Source: Pratylenchus scribneri (lineage: Eukaryota; Nematoda; Chromadorea; Rhabditida; Pratylenchidae). Taken from it: a DNA stretch of 64,000 nucleotides. How positions within the stretch are numbered: the first letter of the stretch is position 1; each line of letters begins with the position of its first letter. A model generated the notes under the pieces. That model saw only the letters and a list, made by a program, of their open reading frames with translations, ran no database searches and was not told the origin of the DNA. The position numbers and the translations under genes were made by a program. The stretch covers positions 558,001 to 622,000 of the forward strand of contig JAQSEB010000144.1 of the NCBI GenBank assembly GCA_030063045.1. The letters run 5' to 3'. This document shows, in pieces, positions 34,102 through 47,200 of this stretch.

Positions 34102-37100
34102 ATGGACTACTTGAATAAATTGAACAAAAAACCAAAACGGAAGCACTCAGCGATTAAAGACGAGGAAGAACCTGAAGAAATTGAAATGCAGGATATTGTA
34201 AAATTGACTAAAATATTGAACCAAAAAGAAGGATCGAATTTATGGCATGAAGGTTTAAAAATAAATGTGTCATAAATAAAATAAAATGCTAAGGATTTAA
34301 ATATGTCAAAACAACAAAGACCTCAAATAGCTACCGCTGCGGAATGAGCCGATATTGTAAAGCAACAGTTATAGTAAAGGGTGAAGACGAAAATGGATGT
34401 ATTACTGGGATAAGAAACAGCCATGAACACAACCATCCAGCAGACCCGGCAAAATTAAAAGTTAGCATAATTTGATTAAAATACTAAAAAACAACACTTA
34501 ATAAATTATTAAAAAATTATAAACACAATAAATTTTACAAATTTACTTTTCATATCTAGTGCGATCGACAAAGGAATGAAATGAAAAATCGTCGCATAAT
34601 CAATCCATTCGAGAAGACCAGCAAAATTATAGCAGACACAAAAAAAGGAATGGATATGGAAACATACATGAAATCTGGATCATATTACAGTAACGCGGAA
34701 TCATTACGACTGTTTAGTTTAAAATTTAGAATATTAAAATAAGTATGGAATTTTAAGACTTAAAAATAAATTAGTGAGAAAAGTCGACTGCGCAAATCCG
34801 GAAGATATAGTGTTCAGTGATAGATTGTTGAAACGAACGGGAGCGAATATTTTACTATATGATAGCCGCCAAGACCCGAATGTGCCAAAAGAGAATGTAA
34901 TGTTCATTTTCGCGCATAAAGAGGTTAGCGTAAATGATGATTTTTTGATATAATTATTAAGAATTTGGCACTGATGAAAATACACCGTGACATATATATC
35001 GATGGAACATTCAGCTGCTGTCCAAAACAATGGAAGCAAATGCTAGTGATAGGAGCAAACATCCAAAACAGTCTAATTATATGTGCCTATGCGCTTCTGC
35101 AGAATAAAGAAACTTATTCATATGAAACAATTCTCTCGAAAATCCGGGAGAAAACCGGCCTGCCAGATTTGAGTGAGTAATTTACATAGAAATTCATTTA
35201 TTCTGATCCCTTTGCATAGTTATGACAGACTTTGAAAAGGGATTGGTTAATGCAATTGAAAATGTATACAAAACGACTCCAAACGGGTGCTTATTTCATT
35301 TGGCACAGAACATGTGGAAAAGAGTGCAGAAATTGAATCTAGTGGTTCGTTATAATGCCGATGACGAAGATGGCCAAGCTTTACGGATGCTTTTCAGGTT
35401 TTTCCATTTAATAGATTGCAAATCTTTAAAATAAATGTAGAAACGTTTTGGCATTGGCGCTGGTTCCAAAATATTATGTGAGGAAATGTTTTTATATATG
35501 TGTCAAAAATGCCCCACCAAACTGCGAACATCTTCTCTATTCATTTGCTAAGACTTATTTGGGCTTAACAAAGTTAGAATATAGAGAAAAGGAAAAACAA
35601 TTTACAAATAATGGAGTTGACAACACTGTTATTTCGCAAACACTCGGTAAAACTTTATAAATCTTTATCTAATTCTAAACTTTTGTAAAGAAATAAGCTC
35701 ACAGAATCGAGAGCATGATTATTCGCTGCAAGACCATGATTATTCCCTGCAAGAGCATAATATTTGTTCGAAATCGGTCACAAAATCATCAAATCTGCGT
35801 CGATCCAACAGCACTAATAATTTTATATCTCCACAAATAAAATTACGACGATCAAATTCGATGTCAACGCAATTTTTACAACAAGAAAACGTATAAATTT
35901 ATTAAAATTTTATAGATCCAATAATTTTTACAATTAGGGGAACGAACAAGTAAAACGTTGGGAAATTCCAATATTCGCACAACCAAAATTTGATATTGCT
36001 ATTTGGAACCTTAATCAACGTGCGTGCCAATTACTACCAAAAACGAATAATGCACTGGAGAGTTCCCATCGTCATTTTATGGTATTATTTTTCATTATAT
36101 ATTGTAAAATCAAACATGTAAATTTTTATTAAGAACGGCTTACCTACTCATCCCGCACTGTCCTCCTTGATCGACAAAATTAATGATGACATCGATAAGC
36201 AATCAATGCGGGCTAAGGAGGCTATTGGTCGCAAAATTAAACGGAATCGAGCCTATGAAATTAAAGAAGAGAAAATCCAAAGAATTTTGCGAGATGCTAA
36301 TTTTATGTCGAATATCGATTCGGAATATTGGATGAATGTGTTGGGTATTTTACTAAACTTTTAAAATTATGTGTTTATCATATTGCACACTAGGCTCTCA
36401 AATGGTCAATATGGTGCAAGCCTTATCCGCTGATCCCAAAAAGAAAACTACTCTCATACAACAAAAAATTACAACTAAACCCAATCTATCAAACATTAAA
36501 ATACTGGAAAATATCGAAACGGAACCAGAAATTCTGAAAGATATCCGGCCGCCTCCTGTTCAACCTTTGCCATGGGCGGATCAGCCATGGAAAATCTACG
36601 AGATTGAAAAGGACGGCAACTGTTTTTACAGGTTATTTTTGTCTCTATTTTCGTTAAAAACCTTTCCTAACAGGGCCATTGCGCACTCGGTGTACGGGAC
36701 CCAAGAAGTGCATAAACAAGTGAGACAGGAAATACTAGACTTCATCGACGAGAACCTAAATCAAAAATGGGCGCGCTTTTACCAACCAGAAATTGGCAAC
36801 ACCAAATATACAGACCGGTTCCGGAAAGATCGCACATTTGGCGGCAGCGCGCAATTGGTAGCCGCAGCAAGAAAATATGGATACATTTTTTGTTATTATG
36901 AGGTAAAAAAATAAAATTTTTTTTAATTGTCTCTTCTTAGGAAACAAGGACCGAAAAATTGGCAAATTTGTGTCCGACACCGGAAAAACAATTCACAATT
37001 TATCATCCACACTTCGAGAAAATCCGACCGAATGATATCAAACCAGACGACCCGTATCCGATAATTTGGCTTCGATTTTTGGTTGCAGGCCTTCTTCGAA

Positions 37101-37108
37101 TTTCTTGA
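34102..37108 (+). CDS. FLYWCH-MULE transposase-OTU protease fusion protein
   Basis: Thirteen exons in phase (34102-34252, 34294-34460, 34560-34716, 34775-34923, 34962-35172, 35220-35397, 35441-35646, 35691-35890, 35938-36081, 36134-36344, 36394-36631, 36674-36902, 36941-37108) give 802 aa. Residues 48-98 are a FLYWCH zinc finger (W48, C66, C72, H94, H96 in HEHNH). The MULE catalytic core follows: IYIDGTF (D222), MTDFEKG (D282), the CLFHLAQN motif, and TNNALESSHRHF near 515. Residues about 655-775 are an OTU cysteine-protease domain: EKDGNCFYRAIAH with D665 and C668, FGGSAQLVAAARKYG, and a candidate His in IYHPHFEKI. No stop interrupts any exon. The usual YFE-type third acidic position reads SFAKTYLG (A374), so activity is uncertain. 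A +2 frame at 37090-37133 encodes an acidic tail, so the C-terminus may have shifted. Confidence 0.85.
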
Positions 37109-40104
37109 TGATGAAGAAGAGGAAGTCTCATAAATATTATTATTTGTTATTGGATTAGTTGTTACTATTTATTTTTATGTCAAATCTAGCCTTATTTCGA
37201 TTCGCAATTCGTTCTATATTTTTGCAAATATTTATTTTTGAATAAACCAGATAAAAATAATATATAATCAAGATAATTTTATTTTTATGCATCGTTGTTA
37301 ATAACATTTTGAGCAGAGTTTTTTACATAAGGTAGGATCGATTTGAAATGTTAACAAATTTTAAAATATTTTTAATTTTATTAATAAATTGATTTAATAT
37401 TCAAATAATAAATTTTCCATCGTATTGGCATTCTGTATTTTGTTTTTCCCCATGTTGGCATTTTTTGGGGTTTTGGCTGGGTTGGCATTATTTGGGGTTG
37501 GCATTATTTGGGATTTTGGCTGGGTTGGCATTTTTTGGGATTTTTATTGGCATTTTTTGGGTTTTATGGGAGTTGGCATTATTTGGGATTTTGGCTGGGT
37601 TGGCATTTTTTGGGATTTATGGTAGTTGGCATTATTTGGGGTTGGCATTATTTGGATCAGCGAAAAAAACAATTATAACAGAAAATTATGGCTATGGTTT
37701 GACATAATGAGGAATTGTTTGTGGTGTTTGGATGAAGCTGAAATGGAAATATATAATCAATTATATTATAAATTATTCATTTTATCAAAATCATTATTAT
37801 TAGATAAATATTTTTTACTACAAAAATTTTTTTACTACAAAAAATTTTTTCCATAAAAATATTTTTCTTCTTTTAATAAATCAGACTTGGTTTTATTGTA
37901 GGCCCAACAAATTTTATACCATTTAATAGATTTTGTCAAGACGCATCATTTGATATATAATTTGTCACTCAAAATTAAAGAGTTTAAAACAAAAAATTGG
38001 AAAAAAGTTTAAACAGTTTAACTCGCGCAATTTCATTTAAACTAAGGAATTTATATATCAAAAGACGCATCTTGATGAAATCTATAAATTGGTATGTGGT
38101 TTGTTGGGTCTGGCTCCCGGAAAATCAGTCAGTGGAAAATCAGTCATTTTAAATTGGTCAGTGGAAAATCAGTCAGTTTTAAATCAGTCAGTGGAAAATC
38201 AGTCATTTTAAATTGGTCAGTGGAAAATCAGTCAGTTTTAAATCAGTCAGTGGAAAATCCGTCAGTTTTAAATCAGTCAGTGGAAAATCCGTCAGCAAGC
38301 GGAAAATCGGTCAGCAGTGCCGGAAAATCCGTCAGTGGTAAATTGGGCAGTGAAAAATCGGTCAGTAAATCCGGAAAATCGATCAGTGGCCGATTTTGGC
38401 CTACTCTTAAGGGTAAATCAAATAAATTGTATATCAATCAACTCCCCATGACAAGACGATTCCAATGAGGGCAAGCACTAATCGATCCGAGTAAATGCTG
38501 AAAAGTTATAGGCTTCAACAAAATTGAAAAATGCAGGGACCCCCCTATGGGTAGAAAATCGAAATTTTTTTTAAATTTTTCAGTCAAATTATAGCTCAAT
38601 CGACTCGTCTCGATGAGCCTAATTCGAATATGTCATTGATTTCGCATAAAACTCAAAAGTATAAAAGTTATGAACATTTTAATTTCATAAGTAAGGTCAA
38701 GATTAGATATCTACCCTAATGTTATATTAAAAGCTTAAGTTAGGGTTGGATAGCAATCATAAAGAAATAAAATAATCTCCTGAAGTGTAATTTAACCGAA
38801 AAATTCAAAAAAAGTTTTCAAGTTTCTACCCATAGAGGGGACCCTTTACTTTTTGCAATTTTCTAGAAGCTTATAACTTTTCAGCATTTACTCGGATCGA
38901 TTAGTACTTTCCCTCATTGGAATCGTCTTGTCATGAGGAGTTGATTGTATATATGCAAATTAAAAATATTCCACGTGAATTTTATTAAATTTTGTAATTT
39001 TAATAATATTGTATATAGTCATAATTTGGATCAATTAATTAGACAAAGAATTAGTGGATTTGATGGAAAATATAACTAAAAGAATCGGCTATATAAGCCA
39101 AAATCAAGCATTTTTTCCATACATAATATTCGGCTGAATATATTTTGATTCAATCATTTTGAGAGCAATATATCCAGAGATAAAACAAGATAAGATTTTT
39201 TATAAATAGATTGAAAGTTAATGTGCAGATTACAAAATTTGGATGGCTTTTAAAAATTTCCTCTTTTGGATTTGATTTTTGGCCTTTTTTATCAACTGAT
39301 AATAAAATTCTCAATCGAAATTTAAAAAATTGTCGAAATTTAAAAAATTGTAGTAAATATATTCAAAAATATCCAACAATTGACAAATTTTCATTTCTTC
39401 ATTTTTTATACATTTTCACGCCAAACCTTTTCACTCAATTGGCTTTCAATTTGGCCAATAATTGATGGCACAAATGGTTGTTTTTAGCCATTATTGGCCA
39501 ATGCGAATTTGGACGAAGGTCGTAGGAATATTCCAGCCGGATCGGAAAACACTAAAAAGCCAATGAGAAGCAAAGAAATCACCTAGGAAAATGCGACCAA
39601 GGTAAACATGGCGCTGTGCAACGAACAGCAAAACCGGAAAAATTGTGTCATTTTTTGCCACATCAAATTTTGTTGTCGATTTTTTCCACCCATAGACGAC
39701 CTTCTACGTTGATTAACGTTCATTTTTCTATAATGTTTTTAATTTAATTAAAATATATAATTTAATATTTTGTCAATAGGAAAAAGGTGGCATGTGGCAT
39801 GCGCAAATGCAATTTGTATGGAATTTATAACGTTGATATATAATATATATAAATTATTTAACCACTGAAAAATGACATCTCATCTATTGTTATTTTATTA
39901 TAAATTAAGGATGAATCATAAAAATTATATTGAAAAACATATCTTTTGATTTGGAATTCCATATAAACAAAGCGTATATTAAACGCTTAAATTATTATTT
40001 TTATTGTTTTTTTTAATTCTTTCGTGCTCAAATAGCTCAATTTTTCCAGATTTTATTTTCTAACAGTTTTGATTCCTTTTGAACACATCAAAAAAATTCA
40101 ACCC
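37109..40104. repeat. Repeat-rich stretch without genes
   Basis: Contains the right MULE end, a hairpin-family copy at about 37895-38100 (core GTCAAGACGCATCATTTGAT and AAAGACGCATCTTGATGAAA), and a minisatellite at about 38120-38400 with units like GGTCAGTGGAAAATCAGTCA (its 124-codon open frame is an artefact). A hairpin element lies at 38427-38952. From there to 40104 is AT-rich DNA with no coding signal. Confidence 0.65.
38427..38952. repeat. Hairpin element with shared core
   Basis: Ends ATCAATCAACTCCCCATGAC and GTCATGAGGAGTTGATTGTA pair. So do ATCGATCCGAGTAAATGCTG / CAGCATTTACTCGGATCGAT and CTATGGGTAGAAA / TTTCTACCCATAG. One arm contains AGCTCAATCGACTCGTCTCG ATGAG, matching the core seen in other hairpins. 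Confidence 0.85.
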
Positions 40105-41003
40105 ATGGGTAAATTTTAAAACAATTTTAATTATTTTTCAATGTTTTTTACAGCAGAAGCAGATCATCAAAAATTTGTTGTTCCCTATGATGAGTTCGAC
40201 ATTACTGTGGACGATATTAGTGGAGATGATTTTGGAGTGGTATAAATTATATTGCTTTATTTTACTATTTTTTACAACAAAAAAGGTTTTCGACTTTTAA
40301 TAAATCAGAAACTTGTTTTAGATAGATCCTACAAAGTACAAACCGTATGCCATTTTGTAGATCTCATCGAGTCGAATCGAATGATGTATATAAAATATTA
40401 GTTTTTTTGATCAAAATTAATGAGTTTGAAATCCAAAAACTGGAAAAATGGTTTTAGAAGTCGAAAACCGTTTTTTATGGTAAAAAATAATTTTTTTGTA
40501 AAAATATATTTATAATTGTTTGATGGTACTTTCTTAATTTTGAGATTTTAGTTTGGCTGGGTAGAAAATTTGAGTCCGGGCAACTTCTCTTCTGCTGAAC
40601 CTTTTCCAGTCAAAGGCTGGATTGGCAAAAAATGTCGCTTGATGGTACCATTGGTTGTGCAACGCGCTCGAGAGCCAAATTCTCCTGTCGTCAATGTGTG
40701 GTTTCTTGTCAATACCAGCTCGCCTTATACTTGTCTCACTGAGAAGTCCATGAAAGCGATCTCGAGCGTTGAGACATCGGCTGATCAATATGCCGGTCCG
40801 TTTGCAATTCAGGTTTTTTTTCTCTTTTTTTTGTTTGATAAATATTTTTTAATATTAAGGACCAAAACAGCAACATTGAATGCTGGCTTTCCAAGAATCA
40901 TTTCAAAAATGTCAACATTCTTGGAATTCGTGCAATGCAAGATTTGAAGCTTTCTCTCGATATTGATTGGGAACGTGAAGAATTCAAATTGATCCGAAAA
41001 TAA
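40105..41003 (+). CDS. Retropepsin-like small protein, copy 1 (active-site Asp replaced)
   Basis: Exons 40105-40108, 40154-40239, 40552-40812 and 40860-41003 give 164 aa. The start ATG is split from the body by an intron after four nucleotides, as in copy 2. The sequence runs FVVPYDEFDITVDDISGDDFG, PLVVQRAREPNSP, then VWFLVNTSSPYTCLTEKSM and a C-terminal EFKLIRK. The segment hydrophobic-x-Asp-Thr/Ser-Gly/Ser in a beta hairpin, followed by a T-E-K helix, is how a retropepsin-type aspartyl protease monomer begins. Here the catalytic Asp is Asn84 and Gly is Ser, so a protease function is unlikely. A shared AACACATCAAAAAAATTCAA leader precedes the ATG. Intron 2 carries a hairpin-family half-copy. 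Confidence 0.65.
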
Positions 41004-41220
41004 TATTGTCTCTTCTCTCTTGTGCTTTTAATAAGCCTTTTGAATTATATTCGAATATTGTTTTGAATAAATAATTTAAATGTTAAATTTTTATGCTTTA
41101 TTTTATATTCATTTTGGTTCATAAATCATTATATTTATTTATTCTGTTTCATTAAATGATTTTTTAATCCATTCTTTTAGTATTTAGTTATATTCACACA
41201 TCACATCAAAAAATTCGACC

Positions 41221-41836
41221 ATGATTACCGGTGAGTTTTTAACAATTTTAATTATTTTCCCTATGTTTTTTAACAGATCATTACAGATTTGTTGTTCCCT
41301 ATAATGAATTTGACATATTTGTGGACGATATCAATGGAGATGACTTTGGAGTGGTAATAACTTATTGTTATAGGACAATTTCTAAATTTTTAAATTTTAG
41401 CATGGCTTTGCGGAAAATTTGAGTCCGAGCAAATTCCCTTCAAAACCGTTTCCAGTGAAAGGCCACATCACTCCAAGCTGTCGCTTGATGATTCCATTGG
41501 TTGTGCAACGCGCTCGAGAGCCAAATTCTCCCTGTAACAATATTTGGTTTCTCGTCGATATAAGTTCACCGTACACTTGTTTCACTGAGAAATCCATGAA
41601 AGTTATCTCTCCATCAAGCGTTTATGGCGGACGGTTTGCAATTCAAGTTTTCTTATTTTTTTTTTATTTGGTCAATATTTTTAAATATTTAGGACCAATT
41701 AAGCAACATTGATTGTATGATTTCCAAGGATCATTTCAAAAATGTTAACATTCTTGGTGCGGATGCATTAGAAAAGTTGAAGCTGTCTCTCGATATTGAC
41801 TGGGATCGTAATACATTCAAATTGATCCGACAGTAA
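41221..41836 (+). CDS. Retropepsin-like small protein, copy 2
   Basis: Exons 41221-41230, 41277-41353, 41401-41646 and 41693-41836 give 158 aa. It is collinear with copy 1, about 220 nt downstream, with the same intron phases, so it arose by tandem duplication. The active-site-like segment reads IWFLVDISSPYTCFTEKSM: Asp82 is kept, but the following Thr-Gly pair is Ile-Ser. C-terminal part DQLSNIDCMISKDHFKNVNI, ending FKLIRQ. It may be a catalytically dead relative with a binding or regulatory role. No neighbouring transposon genes (reverse transcriptase, integrase) are present, so it looks like a domesticated or host domain rather than a live retroelement. Confidence 0.65.
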
Positions 41837-44258
41837 TTTTTTCTCTTGTGCTTTTAATAAGCCTATATTGGAATATATGTATTCGAATATTACTTTGAAT
41901 AAATATTTGAAATGTTAATTTTTATTGTTTATTTTATATTTGTATTGGTTACATAAATTATGATTTTATTTTAATTATAAGAACAAATAAAATTATATGT
42001 AATATTTTAAATGTCTTTTTTCGCTGAAATGTGAATACGCAAACGCGAATATATCCTCCATCCACCTCCAATAAATTTTAAATATATAATAATAATAAAT
42101 AGAATTTTTAATTTTTTAAATTATTTCTATCCATAAAAATGTTTAATTGCTCAATATCAAACATATCAATATTAAAGTAAATTAATTGCTAATTTTATCG
42201 TCCATAGTTATTTTTATATCCATCAATCATATCCAGGCGTCCCAGATGTACTTTTTTAAAGATTTGTACTTTTTTAAAAGATTTGTACTTTTTTTTGACT
42301 TTGGTGTACTTTCTGTACTTTTTTTCACAAAATCATGGTTTTTATCCATTTTGGCCAATGGTGAGATCGATAGAATACTGAATTAGTTTGACAAATCAAT
42401 TAAATAATGAAAAACAAAAGTTCATATAAATCACATTAAAAAGAGATTGAATTAAAAAATGCTATTTAACTTAAAAATTATTATTTATTAATAATTTTAG
42501 GAATTTGACTATTCAAATTCTTACTCATTTTTTCATATTTATTTTACCCAGCTAAAGCGTTCCAAAATATTGAATAATTTGTACTGGAAAATGCGAAAAA
42601 ACCAATGAAAATTTGACATTTTTATCGCCAAAATTAACTTTACCCGCAAGGAGAAGAACATTGGAATTGGAAGGAGAATAAAATTCATCAAATACAGAAA
42701 GATATGACAATGACAATCATCAAAATCACAAGCATCAATATTAAAAACCTATTAAAAACACATATTTATAATTAATAATAATTTATTAATGATATACTTG
42801 AAATTTTTTGAATAATTTTAAAAAATTGTAAATTTTTCTTCAAAAAAATTGTTTTTGATATTAGAATATTTTCTATTTTCCTTAGAACTTTAGGCACAAA
42901 AATCAAGCTTCTCTTTTGAGTGAAAATCTGAATGGTTATTTGTTGTTATTGATGATTGAATATTCAAATTTCAAACACTTGACTGCAGGTGTGAAATATC
43001 ATAAAATTACTGTACTTTTGCACAGCACCATCGCGGAATCTGTGGAATTGTCAATTTTCTTGTATTGATATTTTCTTTTTTTTGGAAAAATCAATTGATA
43101 ATTTTTACTATTTCTTCAAAATTTTGAAATAATAAATTAGAATACCAAATGACGTTATTTTTGTATTTAACATACTAATAATGATTCATAATTTTATATA
43201 TGTGGGCGCGAAAATTGAAATCCGCGAAAATTGAAATTCGCTAGCGAAAATTGAAATTTACACACTATTTCTCACTTTTTTGATTAGAGAAGCAGAAAAA
43301 GCGAGTGTGACATAGGGAATATAAAGAAAGAAAAAAAATGAGAACGTGTTAGAGAGTGTGGCAGACGGTTAGAGAAATTTCAATTTTCGCTAGAGAATTT
43401 CAAATTTCGCTGAATTTCAATTTTCGCGCTAACATATATACATATCATTTTGTCATTTTTACGCTGAAATTGCTTCATAATATAATAAAAAAAAAACAAA
43501 CAAATATGCTTTTTCCCCATATTTTTGATATATTTTTTATAACAAATAATGCCACTTTATTTATTCCCTTCATTGAATTTCAATGTAAATGCGCATTGAC
43601 CCCTTTATGTAAATTTTTCTTTGTTGAACACCTGAAATATTTTGCGGACACAAAATAAAGGAAACAACTTTTATGTTTAGCCTATAAATAACGCTGCAAT
43701 AGATGATTATGAAATATATTGTTAGTCACATACTGAATTTTTATTTTAGGCTATTTCCATTTTTCCCAAGGCATTAATATTTTTATTGAAATGACAAAGT
43801 CCGTTTCATTCCTTTGATATTTTGAATTATTTTAATATTTTATAATTGGACCATCTTTTTGGGAATCCAGTAAAAAAAGGCAAAGAATTCAATTTGATGA
43901 AAAATATTCATTTAATTTGAAATTTAAATACAAAATATATTAAATTGCTAACAAATAATGCCCTCCATTTACCCCCATTGTTTCAATGTAAATTCGCATT
44001 GCCCTTTACCACTTTACATAATTTTAAAGTTTGCATTTTCTTTTTTTTTCTGAACACCTTGCGGGCAAGGAACGGACACAAAACAAAAGCTTTTACTTTC
44101 AGCTTGCGGCAATAATCGAGGAAATAAATACCTCAAAATCAATCATATATTGAATTTTATTAATTCTTTGATATTTCTAATTTTACTTCAATTATATTTT
44201 TACAGATTATAAGCTATATTTTTCATTTTTTAATCTTTTTATTATCAAAAATTCAACG
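41837..44258. repeat. Gene-free interval with repeats upstream of the fusion gene
   Basis: About 42240-42330 repeats TTTAAAGATTTGTACTTTTT units related to the hairpin at 46681. A hairpin element lies at 43206-43429 (GCGCGAAAATTGAAAT / ATTTCAATTTTCGCGC). Two related 140-nt blocks, 43545-43680 and 43945-44095, share ACAAATAATGCC, TTTCAATGTAAAT-CGCATTG, TGAACACCT and GCGGACACAAAA. They form a duplicated putative promoter region just ahead of copy 3. Confidence 0.55.
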
Positions 44259-47200
44259 ATGAGCATTGAGAGAAAAATAGAGATTGGTGAAAATGATTTT
44301 GAAAAAGTAAAATTATTTTATTGGTTATACCTTATTATATTTTAATATTCTAGATTGGTAAAGATTATGGAATTCAACATTTGAGTCAAGCCAATTTTTC
44401 TTCTGAACCTTTCCCGGCTAAGGGCTATATTTATCGTGCAGCACAGCGCATGATTATTCCACTGGTTGTGCAATCAGCTCAACAACAGGAATCACCCGCA
44501 CTTTATGTGTGGTTTCTTCTGGATACTGGATGCCCATATATGTACATCACTGAGAAATCTTTTAGAGCGTTATTTGGACAAGGTGCCAAGATTCCCACAA
44601 AAGGCCAACCTTTTCCCCTTTTCATTCAAGTTATTAAATAATATTAATTTATTATTTTTTAACTATTTTATTTAGGAAAAAATTGCAATAAATTGCTTCA
44701 TCAGTTATGAATTTAAATATCTGAACACGTTGGGTATGCCTGGCATGCGTACACTACATCTATATCCAGAAATGAATTGGAATAAGGATGAATTTAAATT
44801 AATGAAATCGAAAATAGAAGGTAAAAGATTTTTTGCTTAAAAACAAATTCATTAATTTGAATAACAATTTTAGATCAAATTCCTTCGAAAAAATACAGTC
44901 AAATTTTTGAATGGAAAAAAATCTACGAATCCATTGCGAATATTCCAAACATTTTGACTGGTCAAATTTTGTCTGTTGATGGCGTGGGCAATGAAATACA
45001 GGTTCGGTTTTACAAATTTAATAAATGCAATTAGAATAATAGTCAGTTCTCTTTCAATATTTTTTGTGTTTATTGGCCTTTGATCTCTTCCCCTTCTTTC
45101 ACTTTCACTGGGATGACGGGAATATATATTTATTTTATAGTATTTATTTTCTCACTATAATCTATAATTCCCTCATTCATTCCCTCGGACAATCAATTTA
45201 GTTTTTACTTTTTATTGAGGGTCGAGCATTGAGCTAAATGGCACACAGGATGAATTAACTTTTTTTTTTCATTTGTGGAAAGGTGGAGTTTGGCCAACTA
45301 TTCGACAAATTTAAGTCTTCTTCATATTTGGCAAATTCATTTTTATTTGTCAAATTTTATACATTAAATTGTTGACAAAACAATTTCAATTTTAATACTC
45401 CAATTTAAATAAATATTGTCCAAAATATTTGAATATTAATTTTTTATTAAAAAAATCAAAAATTATACTTCCAAATCATTCATCAGCTACCGTCCTTTAT
45501 AATTTTGTATTCGTAATTTATTATATATGTGGAATAGAAATGAAACAATAATTCATGTGAAAGGCGAATTTTTATGCATTTTTTCACATTTTTGAGTTTC
45601 GCCTTGAAAAAGTAATTTGAAATTATACAAAATGTCTATTAACGAAATTAAAAAATTTCTAAAATATATTTAATTAAAAATTATTTTTTAAATGCCCAAT
45701 CATAAAGTTGCAGAATAATTCTTCTCATAAACACACCTCAAATTTAATTTATTGCCATTGTTTCATGTGGAAATGCTTTCCTTCATAATTTATTATCTAT
45801 TCAACTTTTCATCATCTCGATGGTTAATTTTCATTTTTTTCCTTTTTTGTCAAAAATAAAATAAATCATCTTAAATAAATTTATTATTCATGCAATTTTT
45901 TATTCGAACAACAATCAAAAAATTGTTTTACAAAATATTGGACACATGAATATTTTCAATTTATTACAAAAAATTTAATAATTTTTATTACAAGAGCAAA
46001 AAAGAACTGACTGCCTTCATATTCTCTTTTTCCATTATTAATTACAAATTTGCAAGCATTCCTTTTACGATTTTTACACCAAATTCTTTCTTTTTTCATT
46101 ATTACTTATATTTGTGTTTGGCCATAATAAGTCATAACGATGCATTAAATAATACATATTGAATGGACAAAGGGATGGGAGTTTCAGCAATAAAAAGTTA
46201 AAAAATGGCCGAAATAAATTTGCTAAGTTTATTTCATAATTTAAATAGTATTTTTTTATTTTTTCCCCGAAAAATAGCAATTAAAATTTTTTGTACACAA
46301 ATTTCTCGGAATAGATAAGCCAAATAAATTTCCGGTTTAAAATAACACTGCTCCATTTTTCTTTGCTTATATGACCGACCATCTAAAATAGGATGGTTGA
46401 GATGAAAATGCCATCGGCGACATTTTTCTCCATTTCATACTTTTGCGGTTTTGCCCCCTATTACTTTTCTCCCATTTTTTAATCCGTTAATTCACACACC
46501 GAAGACCGAAATCCGCAAAAAAATGGACAAAAGAGGAAATTATTTTAATCCATTTTACTAATCCCTTCTTTTTAATGCTATTTTAACAGAAAATGTCAAA
46601 ATAATTTAAAAAGCGATTTTTCAAAAAAAAAAGGCTGATTTTAAAAATTGAACCGAAAAAAAATTTTAAGATTACTCTGGCTATAGAACAGGGGTCGCAG
46701 ATGTACTTTATTTAAAGATTTGAACTTTATTTGAGAGGCCATATCTTTGAAAATAAAAATGACTTTATTTAAAGATTTGTACTTTATTTAGACTTTGGTG
46801 TACTTTATGTACTTTATTCAGGAAATTTTTAAAATATGATATAATTTTTCGCTGCGCGGCCATTTTTGGCTTAAATTTTTCACTCCGTGGTCATTTTTAG
46901 GTCTACTTTTTTTCTTCTCCTTTTATTAATTATATTTTTTACCTACGGCTCTAAAAATTCTAAAAATATTTTCTCAGAAGACATGTAATCTTAGTTCTAA
47001 TTGATCCAATATTGCTCATTTAAAATAAAAAAAACCTAATTAGCAAATTTTAATCAATTTATATTAGCCTAAAACGAAAATCTTTATTTTGACACTAAAA
47101 TCTTTATTTTCAAGGCCAATGTACTTTTTTCTGAAAAAAATCTGCGACCCCTGCTATAGAAGGATTTTGCTTAGTAATTAAATTTAAAAAAAGCATTTTG

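Larger units (their letters stand above)
32405..37702 (+). mobile_element. Mutator-like (MULE) DNA transposon with OTU domain
   Basis: One spliced transposase gene (34102-37108) lies between complex inverted ends. On the left, CTGTTATAATTGTT and GGCTATGGCTTATGG units (about 32405-32665 and 33095-33140) are followed by an array of AATGCCAACCCCAAATAATG units (33160-33300). On the right the same array appears inverted (37425-37660), then ACAATTATAACAGAAA and TTATGGCTATGG (to about 37702). Minisatellite-like subterminal arrays are known from some long-TIR MULEs. Exact ends and the 9-bp target duplication expected of MULEs could not be fixed by eye. Confidence 0.75.

Noticed and set aside
38094..38468. 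124-codon open frame (Ser/Lys/Val-rich)
   Set aside because: It translates the GGTCAGTGGAAAATCAGTCA minisatellite; repeats, not codon use, keep it open.
39211..39465. 84-codon plus-strand frame
   Set aside because: Contains a short tandem duplication (NLKNCRNLKNC) and AT-rich codons; no splice partner or homology.
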